From: BD2-11 sp965221785
GTDB taxonomy: Bacteria > Gemmatimonadota > Gemmatimonadetes > Longimicrobiales > Gaopeijiaceae
NCBI GenBank assembly: GCA_965221785.1
Contig: CBDCSR010000002.1
Span: 1,284,132-1,348,131 of the forward strand
Direction of reading: 5' to 3'
Length of the DNA: 64,000 nt
The notes under the pieces are model-generated. The model searched no databases. It saw only the letters and a list, made by a program, of their open reading frames with translations, and was not told the DNA's origin. The translations under genes were made by a program, and so were the position numbers. Positions 9,260 through 18,177 of this stretch are shown in pieces (positions within the stretch are counted from its first letter, which is position 1; each line of letters begins with the position of its first letter).

Positions 9260-9472
9260 CGGGTCGCCGTCACGGCCAGGATTCAGGACATGGCCGCCTT
9301 CGATGTTTGCTTGGCGGACGAGTCACCGGTACCCTCCATCGAAAATGACCTTGCTGCTGCCATGGGACTCGGTGCACAGGGAACACCGACGATTCCGGTA
9401 AACGGCGTAATGGCTTATGGCGTCGTGGACTCGCTGGAACTCGAGACCGCGATTCGGAGGGTAGCCCCATGA
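9260..9472 (+). pseudogene. C-terminal remnant of a DsbA-family thioredoxin-like protein
   Basis: About 70 codons encoding a typical DsbA/thioredoxin-like C-terminal end: a FDVCLADESPVPSIENDLA helix, then GAQGTPTIPVNG with the cis-Pro loop. No CxxC active site or N-terminal half lies upstream; the sequence before it is the 3' end of namZ in another frame. An ATG at 9290 could still yield a 60-residue peptide. The stop overlaps the next start as ATGA, so the remnant may persist because it couples translation of the propeller gene. I read it as a 5'-truncated gene. Confidence 0.6.
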
Positions 9473-10554
9473 GTTCCCAATTGCGTGGTATGCATAGTAC
9501 CCGTCTGTTCCGCCTGGAGCGTCATGTCCTCACGCTGCTTGGCGTGGTCGGGTCCATTGCGTCCACCCCGCTGGTCGAGCCCGTGACGGCTCAGCTGTGG
9601 GAGCCGGCGGATCTGCAGATGACCATCGGACGGTTGGACGGCGACGACGCCGAGGTGTTCGGTCTTCTCCGCACGATCGAGGTAGACGCCGCCGGCAACG
9701 TCTACGTTCTGGGGGAGCAGACTTCCGATATTCACGTATTCGATCGAGACGGCGGTCACATCACTTCATACCGGCGGCGAGGGCAGGGCCCTCGAGAACT
9801 CCTGGGCATTCGTGGCTCTGATCTCGATTCGGAAGGCGTTCTTCACGTCGCGGATGTCGCCAACGGGCGGATCAGCACCTTCGAACTCGATGGAGACACT
9901 CTTGCCTTCAGGACGGTGACAACTTTGAGGTTCCCTCCAACGGACGTTTGTGTACTCGGAGGACGACGGTACGTTCTGCGCCAGCCCGGAGGGCCAACTG
10001 ATCCCACGATCAGCGAGATCGACAGTGATGGCCAGGTGATTCGGGGCTTTGCGAGCCCCGAGGAGCCGCGAGAGGCTGACCAACGTCGTGAGCTGGGGCA
10101 GACACCGCATATGCTTAACTACGGCTACCTTGCGTGCGATGAAGCTACTCGAACGATCGTGAAGTTCAATTGGATGGTACCGGTGGTGCGAGCCTTCGAC
10201 CCCGAGGGAGAGATACTCTGGGAAACGACGCTCGACGACTACGTTCCCTGGCACCTCACGGCAAGCAGACCCGGCGTGTGCTGCCGGTATCGTCCGGACC
10301 CGGAAGAGGGCTTCTCGCACTCAGGCCGGTCGGTCGTTGTGGATCGTGGCGGTAACGTGGTGCTTGGGCTTCAAATCGAAGGCCCCCGCTCTGCGGAGAA
10401 CCGGCGTCACGAGCTCATCGTCCTGGATGTGTCATCGGGGCGAGTGATTGACAGGCACCCCACAGTTGGAGTGGTCGGCTCCGTGAGGGATGGGCTCATC
10501 TTCACTTATGGCGAAGAACCGTTCCCTCAGGTGCGCGTCTTTGGTACGCGGTAG
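9469..10554 (+). CDS. Secreted 6-bladed beta-propeller protein
   Basis: A 361-residue protein with an N-terminal signal-like segment (residues ~17-40) followed by repeated blades of the type IEVDAAGNVYVLGEQ and VVVDRGGNVVLGLQ, the NHL/6-bladed propeller pattern. It lacks recognisable catalytic residues, so a binding or scaffold role outside the cytoplasm is likely. The ATG overlaps the stop of the thioredoxin-like remnant by four bases, implying translational coupling. Codon use looks less G+C-biased than in flanking genes, possibly a sign of separate origin. The ligand cannot be predicted. Confidence 0.7.
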   Translation: MSSQLRGMHSTRLFRLERHVLTLLGVVGSIASTPLVEPVTAQLWEPADLQMTIGRLDGDDAEVFGLLRTIEVDAAGNVYVLGEQTSDIHVFDRDGGHITSYRRRGQGPRELLGIRGSDLDSEGVLHVADVANGRISTFELDGDTLAFRTVTTLRFPPTDVCVLGGRRYVLRQPGGPTDPTISEIDSDGQVIRGFASPEEPREADQRRELGQTPHMLNYGYLACDEATRTIVKFNWMVPVVRAFDPEGEILWETTLDDYVPWHLTASRPGVCCRYRPDPEEGFSHSGRSVVVDRGGNVVLGLQIEGPRSAENRRHELIVLDVSSGRVIDRHPTVGVVGSVRDGLIFTYGEEPFPQVRVFGTR

Positions 10555-10678
10555 GGTATAGTGTGGATCCTGGACAGCGCGGCGAAGATGCCGCCATTAT
10601 TCAGCGCCTGCCGTTCGACAACCTACGGGTCAGCCCCGGCATCCCCCTATCGAGAACCGATTTCGAAGGACCGAGCCG

Positions 10679-11884
10679 GTGCCGAAACTCACCACGGAAC
10701 TGCGCGCACTCCATGACATCGCGCGCGTAAGCGGGCTCGACCAGCGACGCTTCGGTCCCGAGGCTTACTGGACCCTCCTCGACCCCCTGCTGGACGGCAG
10801 CCCGGGGCTGACGTGCGAGAAAGTGGGCGAGAGCGCCGAGGGACGGCCGCTCCGCATGGTGTCGTTCGGTGAGGGTGAGGTGGGGGTGCTCGCCTGGTCC
10901 CAGATGCACGGGGACGAGAGCACCGCGACCATGGCGCTGGCGGACATCTTCTCGCTCATCGCCGGGCACCCGGAAAACGCTCTGGTTCGGACGCTGTCCC
11001 GGCGCCTGCGCCTCCATTTCCTTCCCCTGCTCAACCCGGACGGCGCGACCCGCTTTCAGCGCCACAACGCGGCCGGGATCGACGTGAACCGGGATGCCCG
11101 GCGCCTCGCCACCCCGGAAGGGCGCGCGCTGAAAGCGGTGCACGACCGGATACGGCCTGATTTCGGCTTCAACCTGCACGACCAGAGCCCGCGTTTTCGC
11201 GTCGGGGACACCGACCGCATGGCGGCCATCGCGCTCCTGGCGCCGGTCCACAACGACGAAGGCGAGGTCAGCGAGCGGCGGCGCGCGGCGATGCGCGTGT
11301 GCGGCGTGGTGCGCAGGGCGATCGAGCCGCTGGTGGGCGGGCACGTCACCCGCTACGACGACGCCTTCAACCGGCGGGCCTTCGGTGACCTCATGGGAGC
11401 CTGGGGCGCGAGCACGATCCTCATCGAGTCCGGGGGATGGCCGGGCGATCCGCAGAAGCAACATCTGCGCATGGCGAACTTCGTCGGCATCCTTTCGGCG
11501 CTCGCCGCGATCGCCGACGGCAGCTACGCAGAGGTCGACGTCGCCCTTTACGACAGCCTGCCTCCGAACGGGCGCATGGTGAGCGACCTCCTGCTCGCCG
11601 GGGGGACGCTGATCGCGCCGGGTCTACCGCCGACGGTCGCCGACGTGCTCATCGAGTACGACGACCCCCTGACGTGCTCGGGCCCCACCATCGTTGAGTT
11701 GGGCGATCTGGGCGACCAGGAAGCCCATGAAACCATCGCGGCCAGCGGACTCTTCGTGGTCGCCGGCAAGGGGCATCGCGCCCCGGACGGGAGCGCACGG
11801 ATCGGTCCGGGCGTACCCGCCGACCTGGTGGTGGCGCGGGATCCCGCCGGAAGCGTGGTGGTGAGGAGGATCGGTCCGGGCTAG
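10679..11884 (+). CDS. M14-family zinc carboxypeptidase
   Basis: A 401-residue protein with a complete M14 active site. H77 and E80 (MHGDEST) are the first two zinc ligands, H167 in NLHDQS is the third, and E250 in ILIESGGWPG is the catalytic Glu. The NPDG and NRDARR motifs between them are also typical of the family. There is no signal peptide, so it is predicted cytoplasmic unless exported by another route. The roughly 110-residue tail after the catalytic domain has short beta-rich repeats and may form an accessory domain. The GTG start has AAGGA eight bases upstream. Its stop overlaps the converging nucleotidyltransferase gene by four bases. Confidence 0.85.
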   Translation: MPKLTTELRALHDIARVSGLDQRRFGPEAYWTLLDPLLDGSPGLTCEKVGESAEGRPLRMVSFGEGEVGVLAWSQMHGDESTATMALADIFSLIAGHPENALVRTLSRRLRLHFLPLLNPDGATRFQRHNAAGIDVNRDARRLATPEGRALKAVHDRIRPDFGFNLHDQSPRFRVGDTDRMAAIALLAPVHNDEGEVSERRRAAMRVCGVVRRAIEPLVGGHVTRYDDAFNRRAFGDLMGAWGASTILIESGGWPGDPQKQHLRMANFVGILSALAAIADGSYAEVDVALYDSLPPNGRMVSDLLLAGGTLIAPGLPPTVADVLIEYDDPLTCSGPTIVELGDLGDQEAHETIAASGLFVVAGKGHRAPDGSARIGPGVPADLVVARDPAGSVVVRRIGPG

Positions 11885-12897
11885 CCGCCTTCGTTCGACC
11901 CCGTCGCCTCGACCACCGAGTGGTCCGAGACGTTCACCCTTCCCTCCACCCCCCGCACGACCGCTCCCGCGCCCACCAGCGACCCGTCCAGGCGCGCTCC
12001 GTCCACACACGCGCCCGCGCCCACGATGGTGTTCGTCACCCGGCTGCCGACCACTCGCGCCCCCCGCTCCAGCGTGACGTTGGGACCGATAACGCTCCCC
12101 TCAACGACCACATCCTCCTCCACCAGAACCGGCTCTGTGAGCGAGCATTCGCTCAGCCGCGCCTTGGGCGACACCACCGCCCCTCCGGCCTCCAGCAGAT
12201 GGCGATTGGTGCCCAGCAGCCCCCCGGGACTGCCGCAGTCGTGCCAGGAGTCCACCGGGGCCGCGCGGATGCGCGCGCCGCGGTCCACCATGTACTGGAA
12301 GGCGTCCGTCAGGTAGTACTCCCCGGATGAGCCCGGACCCGAGGCCAGCACGTGGTCGATGCCCTCGAAGAGCAGGGCGGAGTCGCGAATGTAGTAGAGG
12401 CCGATGTTGGCGAGGCGGGAGACGGGCTGCTCCGGCTTCTCCACGATGCGCGTCATGGCGCCGTCCGGGCCGGTTACGACGACGCCGTACTTCCAGTAGT
12501 CATCGACCTCCCTCGTCCAGATGACCGCGCTCCATTCCGGCGGGAGCGTTCGCGCCGGCGAAAGGTCGGCCTCGAACAGGGTATCGGCGAACAGGATCAG
12601 CAGCTCGTCATCCGCGAACGGCTGCGCCAGTTTGACCGCCCCCGCGGTCCCGTCCTGAACGGCCTGGACCACGTAGTGGACGGGCAGATCCGGATACTCC
12701 TCCGTCATGTACCGCCGGACGACTTCGTCGAGATGGCCGACGATGAACACCATCTCCGTGACCCCGAAGCGCAGCAGGTCGTCGAGCAGGTGGGCGAGGA
12801 CCGGCCTCCCGGCCACGCGCATCAGCGGTTTTGGCAGGAGATGGGTGTGCGGCCGCAACCTCGTTCCCTTGCCCGCAAGCGGAATGACGGCTTTCAT
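11881..12897 (-). CDS. Sugar-1-phosphate nucleotidyltransferase with left-handed beta-helix tail
   Basis: A 338-residue enzyme. The start was set at the ATG giving MKAVIPLAGKGTRLRPHT, the canonical GxGTRLxPxT nucleotide-binding loop followed by PKPLMRVAGRP. Residues ~1-235 form the nucleotidyltransferase fold, including LILFADTLF for metal binding. Residues ~245-338 carry hexapeptide-type repeats (VVEGSVIGPNVTLERGARVV) of a left-handed beta-helix, as in long RmlA/GlmU-like enzymes. It would make an NDP-sugar for surface glycans. Sugar and nucleotide specificity are not readable. It stands alone, converging on the M14 peptidase gene and diverging from the DUF1499 gene. Confidence 0.85.
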   Translation of the reverse strand: MKAVIPLAGKGTRLRPHTHLLPKPLMRVAGRPVLAHLLDDLLRFGVTEMVFIVGHLDEVVRRYMTEEYPDLPVHYVVQAVQDGTAGAVKLAQPFADDELLILFADTLFEADLSPARTLPPEWSAVIWTREVDDYWKYGVVVTGPDGAMTRIVEKPEQPVSRLANIGLYYIRDSALLFEGIDHVLASGPGSSGEYYLTDAFQYMVDRGARIRAAPVDSWHDCGSPGGLLGTNRHLLEAGGAVVSPKARLSECSLTEPVLVEEDVVVEGSVIGPNVTLERGARVVGSRVTNTIVGAGACVDGARLDGSLVGAGAVVRGVEGRVNVSDHSVVEATGSNEGG

Positions 12898-12986
12898 GCA
12901 GTAGCCCTGTGTGAAGTTTGCCGGATTTCGTGGAATTCCCGGTTGAATGGATGGAATTCGGACGCGCTCCAACGTAGGATTAGGCG

Positions 12987-13673
12987 TTGCGAGTTGCCTC
13001 TGTTTCGCCAACCGGGCCTCCCAGGGGGGACAGGCTGAGCCAGGAACTCTCTTTTACCGCTCGTCTCAAGCGCGCGCTTCTGGCGACGACTTCCCGAACG
13101 TCGGCCGACGCCACCGATCGCCGTCTCGTTGGCCGCACCTATGCCATTCCCTTCGCTCAGGTATGGGAAGCCGCTCTCGACCTGGTTCGCGGTGAACTGC
13201 CGCGCTGGCATGCCCGCTGGTGGGACGAGGAGGAAGGCGTCATTCAGGCCCTTACGCGGGGGCGCCTTTCCCGCCGCGCGAGCGACGTGGTGATCCGCAT
13301 CGGACTCGACGCGCAGGCGCAGACGCGGGTGGACCTCCGTTCGACTTCGCGCTCCACGCGGCTGGGGGACTTCGGCAGCAACACGCGGCTCATCGGCACG
13401 TTCGTCGGCGCGCTGGACCGGAAACTCACCAGGCCCCAGGCGCCGCCTACTCGGGCCCGCAGGGAATCCCTGCCCGCGCAGGTTGACGGGGACACCGAGC
13501 CTCCGACGGGTGATTCCGCACCCGTGCAAGTGGTTGGATCCGCAGTCGACGAAGGCGACCGCGAACAGACCGCCATCCGCCGACATCGCCCGCGCACGAC
13601 GAGGCGACGAGCCAGCCGGCGGGGACCCCGTTCCCGGCGTCCCCGCGGCGGAAGAGGGCGGCAGCGGCGCTAG
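12987..13673 (+). CDS. DUF1499-like protein with Arg-rich C-terminal tail
   Basis: A 228-residue product in the only good frame here. Residues ~50-145 resemble DUF1499: a VWEAALDLVRGELPRW helix, then IRIGLDAQAQTRVDLRS, then RLGDFGSNTRLIGTFVGAL. The last ~45 residues are very rich in Arg (runs such as RRHRPRTTRRRASRRG) and could bind nucleic acid or acidic polymers, or could be an artefact of a misplaced stop. No ATG is available; the TTG used is the first possible start and a later one may be real. Function is unknown. Confidence 0.55.
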   Translation: MRVASVSPTGPPRGDRLSQELSFTARLKRALLATTSRTSADATDRRLVGRTYAIPFAQVWEAALDLVRGELPRWHARWWDEEEGVIQALTRGRLSRRASDVVIRIGLDAQAQTRVDLRSTSRSTRLGDFGSNTRLIGTFVGALDRKLTRPQAPPTRARRESLPAQVDGDTEPPTGDSAPVQVVGSAVDEGDREQTAIRRHRPRTTRRRASRRGPRSRRPRGGRGRQRR

Positions 13674-13703
13674 CGGCGTCGGCGGGAGCCAGCGCCGCCG
13701 GCT

Positions 13704-14984
13704 TCATCCGCCGGCGACCTGCGCATCCACGTGGTCTTCGCCCTCCGAGCGCGCGATGATGGCGGCGCCGCAGGAATCGCTGTAGACGTTGACCGCAGTC
13801 CGCGCCATGTCCAGCGGGCGGTCGATCGCGAGCATGGCCCCGACGATCAGGGCGGCATCGGCGTTCCCGCCAAGCCCGATGGCCTCGAGAACGATGAAGA
13901 TGACCACGAGGCCGGCCGAGGGCACCGCAGCCGCGCCGATCGAAGCGAGAAGCGCGGTCAGTACGACCGTGGCCTGCGTCATGAAGCTGAGGTCGGCCCC
14001 CAGAGCCTGTGCGATGAAGAGCGCCCCGACGCATTCGAAGACTGCCGTTCCGTCCATGTTCACCGTGGCGCCCATGGGCAGCACGAAGGACGACACCTTG
14101 TTGGAAACGCCCACCTTCTCGCGGACGGTCTTGATCGTGACCGGGAGCGTCGCGCCCGAGGAGCTGGTCGAGAAGGCGACCAGGAGCGGCTCGAGCATGT
14201 TGCGGAAGTGGATGATCGGAGAAATGGGGCGCCCGGACGCCAGACGTCCTCCGAAGTACAGCAGGAGCGGCAACGTGATGAAGAGGTGAATGGTCAACCC
14301 CGAGGCCAGCGTCGCGATGTACTTGGCCAGAGTGCCGAACGCGTCGAATCCGGTCGTGCCCACCATCCTCGTGATGAGAGCCAGGACGCCGATCGGCAGC
14401 AGCTTGATGATGCCGGACGTGAGCGCCATCATCGCCTTGAAAAAGGCGTCGAAGATGTCGGTGATGATGACTCGGGGGCGTTCCGGGAGGGTCGTGATGG
14501 CTGCGCCGAAGACGATGCAGAAGAAGATGATCGCCAGCATGTCCCCTGTTCCGGCTGCACCGACGAAGTTGATCGGCACGATGTCGAGGATCAGCTGGAT
14601 GAACGAGTCCGGCGTGTCGACCAGCATCGGATCGGTGGAGGCTTCGACGATGTTGGAATCCACACCCGGCCGGATGAGGTTGACCATCATGAGCCCCACC
14701 GATGCGGCGAGGAAGCTCGACACGACATAGTACCCCAGCGTCTTGCCGAACAGGCGGCCCACGGCGCGGCCTCCGCCCACCGACGCCACTCCGGACACGA
14801 TCGAGGTGAGCACCAGCGGAACGATGATCATCCTCAGGAGCCGCATGAACAGTTCGCCGATCCAGCCGATCGCTTCGGCACCGGCTTCGCCGAAGGTGAC
14901 CCCGAGGAGCGAACCCAGGATCATGGCCGCAAGGACCTGCCAGTGCAGCCGCTTGTAGAAGGGAAGGTCCGGATTGTATTCCAT
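13704..14984 (-). CDS. Dicarboxylate/amino acid:cation symporter (DAACS family)
   Basis: A 426-residue inner-membrane transporter of the GltP/DctA type. It has about eight transmembrane helices plus re-entrant loops. The serine-rich hairpin STSSSGATLPVTI and the motif MGATVNMDGTA (TM7 cation/substrate site) are intact. It would import C4-dicarboxylates or acidic amino acids with Na+ or H+. The length is typical of the family. It is monocistronic as far as can be seen, ending beside the DUF1499 gene and diverging from the next lipoprotein gene. Confidence 0.92.
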   Translation of the reverse strand: MEYNPDLPFYKRLHWQVLAAMILGSLLGVTFGEAGAEAIGWIGELFMRLLRMIIVPLVLTSIVSGVASVGGGRAVGRLFGKTLGYYVVSSFLAASVGLMMVNLIRPGVDSNIVEASTDPMLVDTPDSFIQLILDIVPINFVGAAGTGDMLAIIFFCIVFGAAITTLPERPRVIITDIFDAFFKAMMALTSGIIKLLPIGVLALITRMVGTTGFDAFGTLAKYIATLASGLTIHLFITLPLLLYFGGRLASGRPISPIIHFRNMLEPLLVAFSTSSSGATLPVTIKTVREKVGVSNKVSSFVLPMGATVNMDGTAVFECVGALFIAQALGADLSFMTQATVVLTALLASIGAAAVPSAGLVVIFIVLEAIGLGGNADAALIVGAMLAIDRPLDMARTAVNVYSDSCGAAIIARSEGEDHVDAQVAGG

Positions 14985-15098
14985 GGGTATCTACTCTGAG
15001 GAGGGAATGGATGGGCGTTCCGAGCGAGGCAGGGGCTGGGTCAAGGGCAGCAACGTGGTGAGCGGGACCGGGTTTCGTCAAGCTCCGATCCCGGCCCG

Positions 15099-16034
15099 AT
15101 GAGCACGGCCCGCACGCTGTCCGCGGCGCTCATGGTGACCGTCGCATGCACCGCCGAGCCGGAAAGGCCCGACAGTGCGCGCGTCGAAGACCCCGCCCTT
15201 GCGCCGCTGGATTCGTTCGCGGGCAACCGGTACGAGCGCCATCTGGCCTTCTTCGGGTTAGAGGACGAGAGTCCTCTGGTGGTTGCCTGGTCGTTCTCGG
15301 CAAGCACCCGTGAAGAGGCCGTCGACCGGGACGCCCGCATCTGGCTGGCGCGTGGAGGCGTGTGGGACGCTTTCTTCCGGTCCTCGTGGCAGACCCCCCC
15401 GGTCCGGGCGCCCTGGCGCATCATCCCCCACGAGGGCATCCGCATCATCGTTGCGGAACGCGATGCGCTGACCGCCCTCCTCTATCGCGGCGCGGGCCGG
15501 GAGCTGGAGATGTGGCTCGGGGAGGCGGTGGCGGGATGGAGCAGTCGTCCGGGAGAGCTGGTCCAGGTGAGGGAAGCCTCGACCGTTCTCTCCGAGAACG
15601 CCCTGGCGGGGACGCTGGTCGACATTTCCTTCGCGCAGCAGGCCTCGGACGCGACGCCCGGAAGCTGGGCGCTTCTCTTTTCCGAGGACATCCATTTGTT
15701 TCTGCGCGGACCTTTCGATGCCGCCGCCGACTCCACGTTCCAGGGATGGGGTATTCTGCGCGCACGCAATTTCGACTGGCCGGACGTGGTCGTGACGGCC
15801 ACCCGCTCGAGGGCGTTCGAGCCCGCCCGGCGCGACGTTCCGGTTGCGTGGCGCTTCCAGTCGCCCGACGCTGACCTGACCGGTAGAATCGAGGCCATGA
15901 GCACGCACATGGAGGCCGGCGAGGGGCCGGGTCCTCAGCTGCCCCTGATCGCGATCTCCGAAGTGGAGGGCTCGATCACGATCGAGACCATCGCCTACCG
16001 CGTGCGCGGCATCCTCTACCATCGCACACCGTGA
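15099..16034 (+). CDS. Hypothetical lipoprotein
   Basis: A 311-residue protein with a short signal segment and a possible lipobox ending at C16 (VTVAC). It then has alternating beta-rich stretches rich in Trp and aromatic residues (WRIIPHEGIRIIVAERDAL). I do not recognise a family. It is followed 13 bases later by the DUF445 gene on the same strand, so the two are probably co-expressed. It diverges from the dicarboxylate symporter across a 114-bp gap. The start has no strong Shine-Dalgarno sequence. Confidence 0.6.
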   Translation: MSTARTLSAALMVTVACTAEPERPDSARVEDPALAPLDSFAGNRYERHLAFFGLEDESPLVVAWSFSASTREEAVDRDARIWLARGGVWDAFFRSSWQTPPVRAPWRIIPHEGIRIIVAERDALTALLYRGAGRELEMWLGEAVAGWSSRPGELVQVREASTVLSENALAGTLVDISFAQQASDATPGSWALLFSEDIHLFLRGPFDAAADSTFQGWGILRARNFDWPDVVVTATRSRAFEPARRDVPVAWRFQSPDADLTGRIEAMSTHMEAGEGPGPQLPLIAISEVEGSITIETIAYRVRGILYHRTP

Positions 16035-16047
16035 GCCACATCGCCCC

Positions 16048-17616
16048 TTGCTCGAGAACCTGATCGCCCCGTTGCTCACCATCGCCTTCGGTGCGCTGGC
16101 GGGCGGGCTGACCAACTCGGTCGCGATCTGGATGCTCTTCCACCCGTACGAACCGTTGCGCGTGCGTGGAAGGAAGATCGGTTTCCTGCAGGGCGCGATC
16201 CCCAAGAACCAACCTCGCCTGGCAGCGGCCGTCGGCCGAACGGTGGGGAACCGCCTGCTCACCGAATCCGACCTGGAGCGGACCTTCGCCGACGAAGAGT
16301 TCCGGCGCGCCTTCGACCGGCGGCTGGGCGAGTTCGTGGACGTGCTGCTTCTGGAGGAGCGGGGTTCCCTTCGGGAGATGCTGCCGGAGTCGATCCTGCC
16401 CGAGGTGGAAGCGGCGCTGCATCACTCGGCGGCCAGGGTCCGCGAGCAGATCGCCGCCTGGCTCGACTCCGAGGAGTTCGAGCGTGCGGTCGCCGACCGC
16501 GCCGGGTCGGTAGTGGAGGCACTCTCCGACGTGCCCATCGGCGGGGCGCTCACGCCCGCCCGCAGCGCCGCTCTGGCGTCCGCGCTCGACGGGTGGATGG
16601 AGGGCACGCTGGGCAGCGACGGCTTCTACCGCGCGGTGGACGACTACCTGTCGTCGGCGGCCCGCTCGCTGCTCTCCCCCGAGAAGACCTTCGAGCAGAC
16701 GATTCCGCCCGGAATGGTGGCCGCGTTCGAACGCGGGCTCGCGAACTACCTGCCGCTGGCGATCGCCCGGCTCGGCTCGCTGCTCGAGGACGAACGGGCG
16801 CGGGCCCGCTTCGAGCGGGGCATCAACGACCTGTTGCAGCGCTTCCTGCGCGACCTGCGCTTCCACCAGCGGGTGGTGGCCCGCCTGGTGATCACCGAAG
16901 ACACCGTCGAACGGGTGCTGGACGCGATCCGGGAGGAGGGGGCGGAACAGATCGCGCGCATGCTGAAGGATCCCGCGGTCCAGGCGGCCATGTCGCGCGG
17001 CATCAACGACGCGGTCGTCGACTTCCTGCGCCGTCCCGTCCACGTGGTGCTCGGAGAAGCCGACAGCGAGAGCGTGGTGGCGGCGCGCCGGACGGTGGCC
17101 GACTGGGTGGCCTCGACGGCGCGCGATCCCGCCACGCGCAGCTTCCTGGTGGAGAAGCTCGAAGCGGCCTTGCACGAAGCGGGTGCGCGCAGCTGGGGCG
17201 AGGTGCTGGAACGCGTCCCTTCCGTGTCGATCGCGGGCGGGCTGGTATCGCTCGCCCGCAGCGACGCCGCCGCCCGACTGATCGACGGCACCACCCGCCA
17301 GCTGGTGGACACCGTCCTCGACCGCCCCATCGGTGTTCCCGCGCGCTGGCTCCCCGACGGTGCGGCCGATCGCCTCAAGCAGGGATTGAGCGCACCGGTC
17401 TGGGATTGGCTGCAGGCCCAGGTGCCCGCGGTGGTTCGGCAGATCGACGTGGCGCGTCGCGTCGAGGAGAAGGTTCTGGCGTTTCCCGCCGCGCGCATGG
17501 AGCAGATCGTGCGACGGGTGACGGAGCGGGAGCTGAAGCTGATCGTGCGCCTGGGCTACGTCCTCGGCGGGATCATCGGCACCGTCCTCGTGCTCGTCAC
17601 CAGGCTGGTGGGATAG
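16048..17616 (+). CDS. DUF445 family membrane protein
   Basis: A 522-residue protein with one transmembrane helix at each end (residues ~5-25 and ~500-520) enclosing a long helical middle. The start ALAGGLTNSVAIWMLFHPYEP followed by IGFLQGAIPKNQ is the DUF445/YheB signature. The cytoplasmic or periplasmic middle holds repeated amphipathic helices. The family has no firmly established function. The start is TTG, required because no ATG or GTG lies in frame before the conserved first helix. It probably forms a two-gene unit with the upstream lipoprotein. Confidence 0.82.
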   Translation: MLENLIAPLLTIAFGALAGGLTNSVAIWMLFHPYEPLRVRGRKIGFLQGAIPKNQPRLAAAVGRTVGNRLLTESDLERTFADEEFRRAFDRRLGEFVDVLLLEERGSLREMLPESILPEVEAALHHSAARVREQIAAWLDSEEFERAVADRAGSVVEALSDVPIGGALTPARSAALASALDGWMEGTLGSDGFYRAVDDYLSSAARSLLSPEKTFEQTIPPGMVAAFERGLANYLPLAIARLGSLLEDERARARFERGINDLLQRFLRDLRFHQRVVARLVITEDTVERVLDAIREEGAEQIARMLKDPAVQAAMSRGINDAVVDFLRRPVHVVLGEADSESVVAARRTVADWVASTARDPATRSFLVEKLEAALHEAGARSWGEVLERVPSVSIAGGLVSLARSDAAARLIDGTTRQLVDTVLDRPIGVPARWLPDGAADRLKQGLSAPVWDWLQAQVPAVVRQIDVARRVEEKVLAFPAARMEQIVRRVTERELKLIVRLGYVLGGIIGTVLVLVTRLVG

Positions 17617-17637
17617 CCCCCGCGGCGAAGGCGGGGG
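17617..17637 (+). terminator. Strong hairpin after DUF445 gene
   Basis: A 7-bp all-G/C stem (CCCCCGC / GCGGGGG) with a 7-nt loop begins one base after the DUF445 stop codon. There is no following T-run, so if it ends transcription it may act with Rho or only protect the 3' end. It lies between two converging genes. Confidence 0.4.
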
Positions 17638-17680
17638 ACCGTGTTGGCGAAGCCACGCCGTCAGCCGACGGAAGTCTGGC

Positions 17681-17914
17681 CTACCTGGACAGGTCGAACG
17701 GCCCGCGGCTCCTCTGACGGCGACGGTGCGACCCCCGCTGCTGCTTCTTCTGCATCAGGCCGAGGAAGGTGAAGTGGCGGGTGGCTCGCTCCCGGGGCAG
17801 GTTCTTGCCCATTCGCTCTTCGACCTCTTCGACGGTGGGACCGCTGCCGAAGGAAAGCCCCAGAAAGACCCCGAGCGCAAGCGCGAGGACGCCGCCCAGT
17901 ATCTTCAGCAGCAT
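17681..17914 (-). CDS. Small single-pass membrane protein (77 residues)
   Basis: Residues 1-25 form a hydrophobic helix (LLKILGGVLALALGVFLGL). An acidic/basic segment, EEVEERMGKNLPRE, and a strongly basic tail with clusters of Arg, Gln and Lys follow. This suggests an inner-membrane anchor with the charged part in the cytoplasm. The ATG is preceded by GGAGGAGG, one of the clearest ribosome sites in the window, so it is very likely expressed. It lies 22 bp after the stop of the 48-residue membrane protein gene. No family recognised. Confidence 0.65.
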   Translation of the reverse strand: MLLKILGGVLALALGVFLGLSFGSGPTVEEVEERMGKNLPRERATRHFTFLGLMQKKQQRGSHRRRQRSRGPFDLSR

Positions 17915-17936
17915 TCAGTCCTCCTCCGGGGAGTAC

Positions 17937-18083
17937 TCAGCGCCTGAGCGACTCCGGGACCAGAAGGAGCATCAGGCCCGTGACCATCATGATCGCGACC
18001 GCGTTGGTCCCCACCGCGACCAGCGCCACCACGCCCCAGAAGACCACGTGGGTGAAGATGTAGCCGCCAGGCACCCAGCTCAT
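17937..18083 (-). CDS. Very small two-helix membrane protein (48 residues)
   Basis: A short frame encoding a peptide beginning MSWVPGGYIFTHVVFWGVVA and ending LLLVPESLRR. Two hydrophobic helices (about 8-22 and 26-42) are joined by a VGTNAVA turn, with a basic C-terminus. The ATG has GAGGG five bases upstream. The strong hydrophobic pattern, the ribosome site and the close spacing to the 77-residue gene support a real gene. Function unknown. Confidence 0.55.
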   Translation of the reverse strand: MSWVPGGYIFTHVVFWGVVALVAVGTNAVAIMMVTGLMLLLVPESLRR

Positions 18084-18177
18084 GTTTCCCTCGCGCGACC
18101 GGTTCGGTGTTCGTGGAGACGGGAGGCAAAGCCCCCGATGCCGGCACCAATATGGCCCTCGCGGGGAAGCCTGTCCA

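Noticed and set aside
8747..9260. Upstream extension of the thioredoxin-like remnant
   Set aside because: It runs through the 3' part of namZ in another frame and shows no thioredoxin or CxxC sequence.
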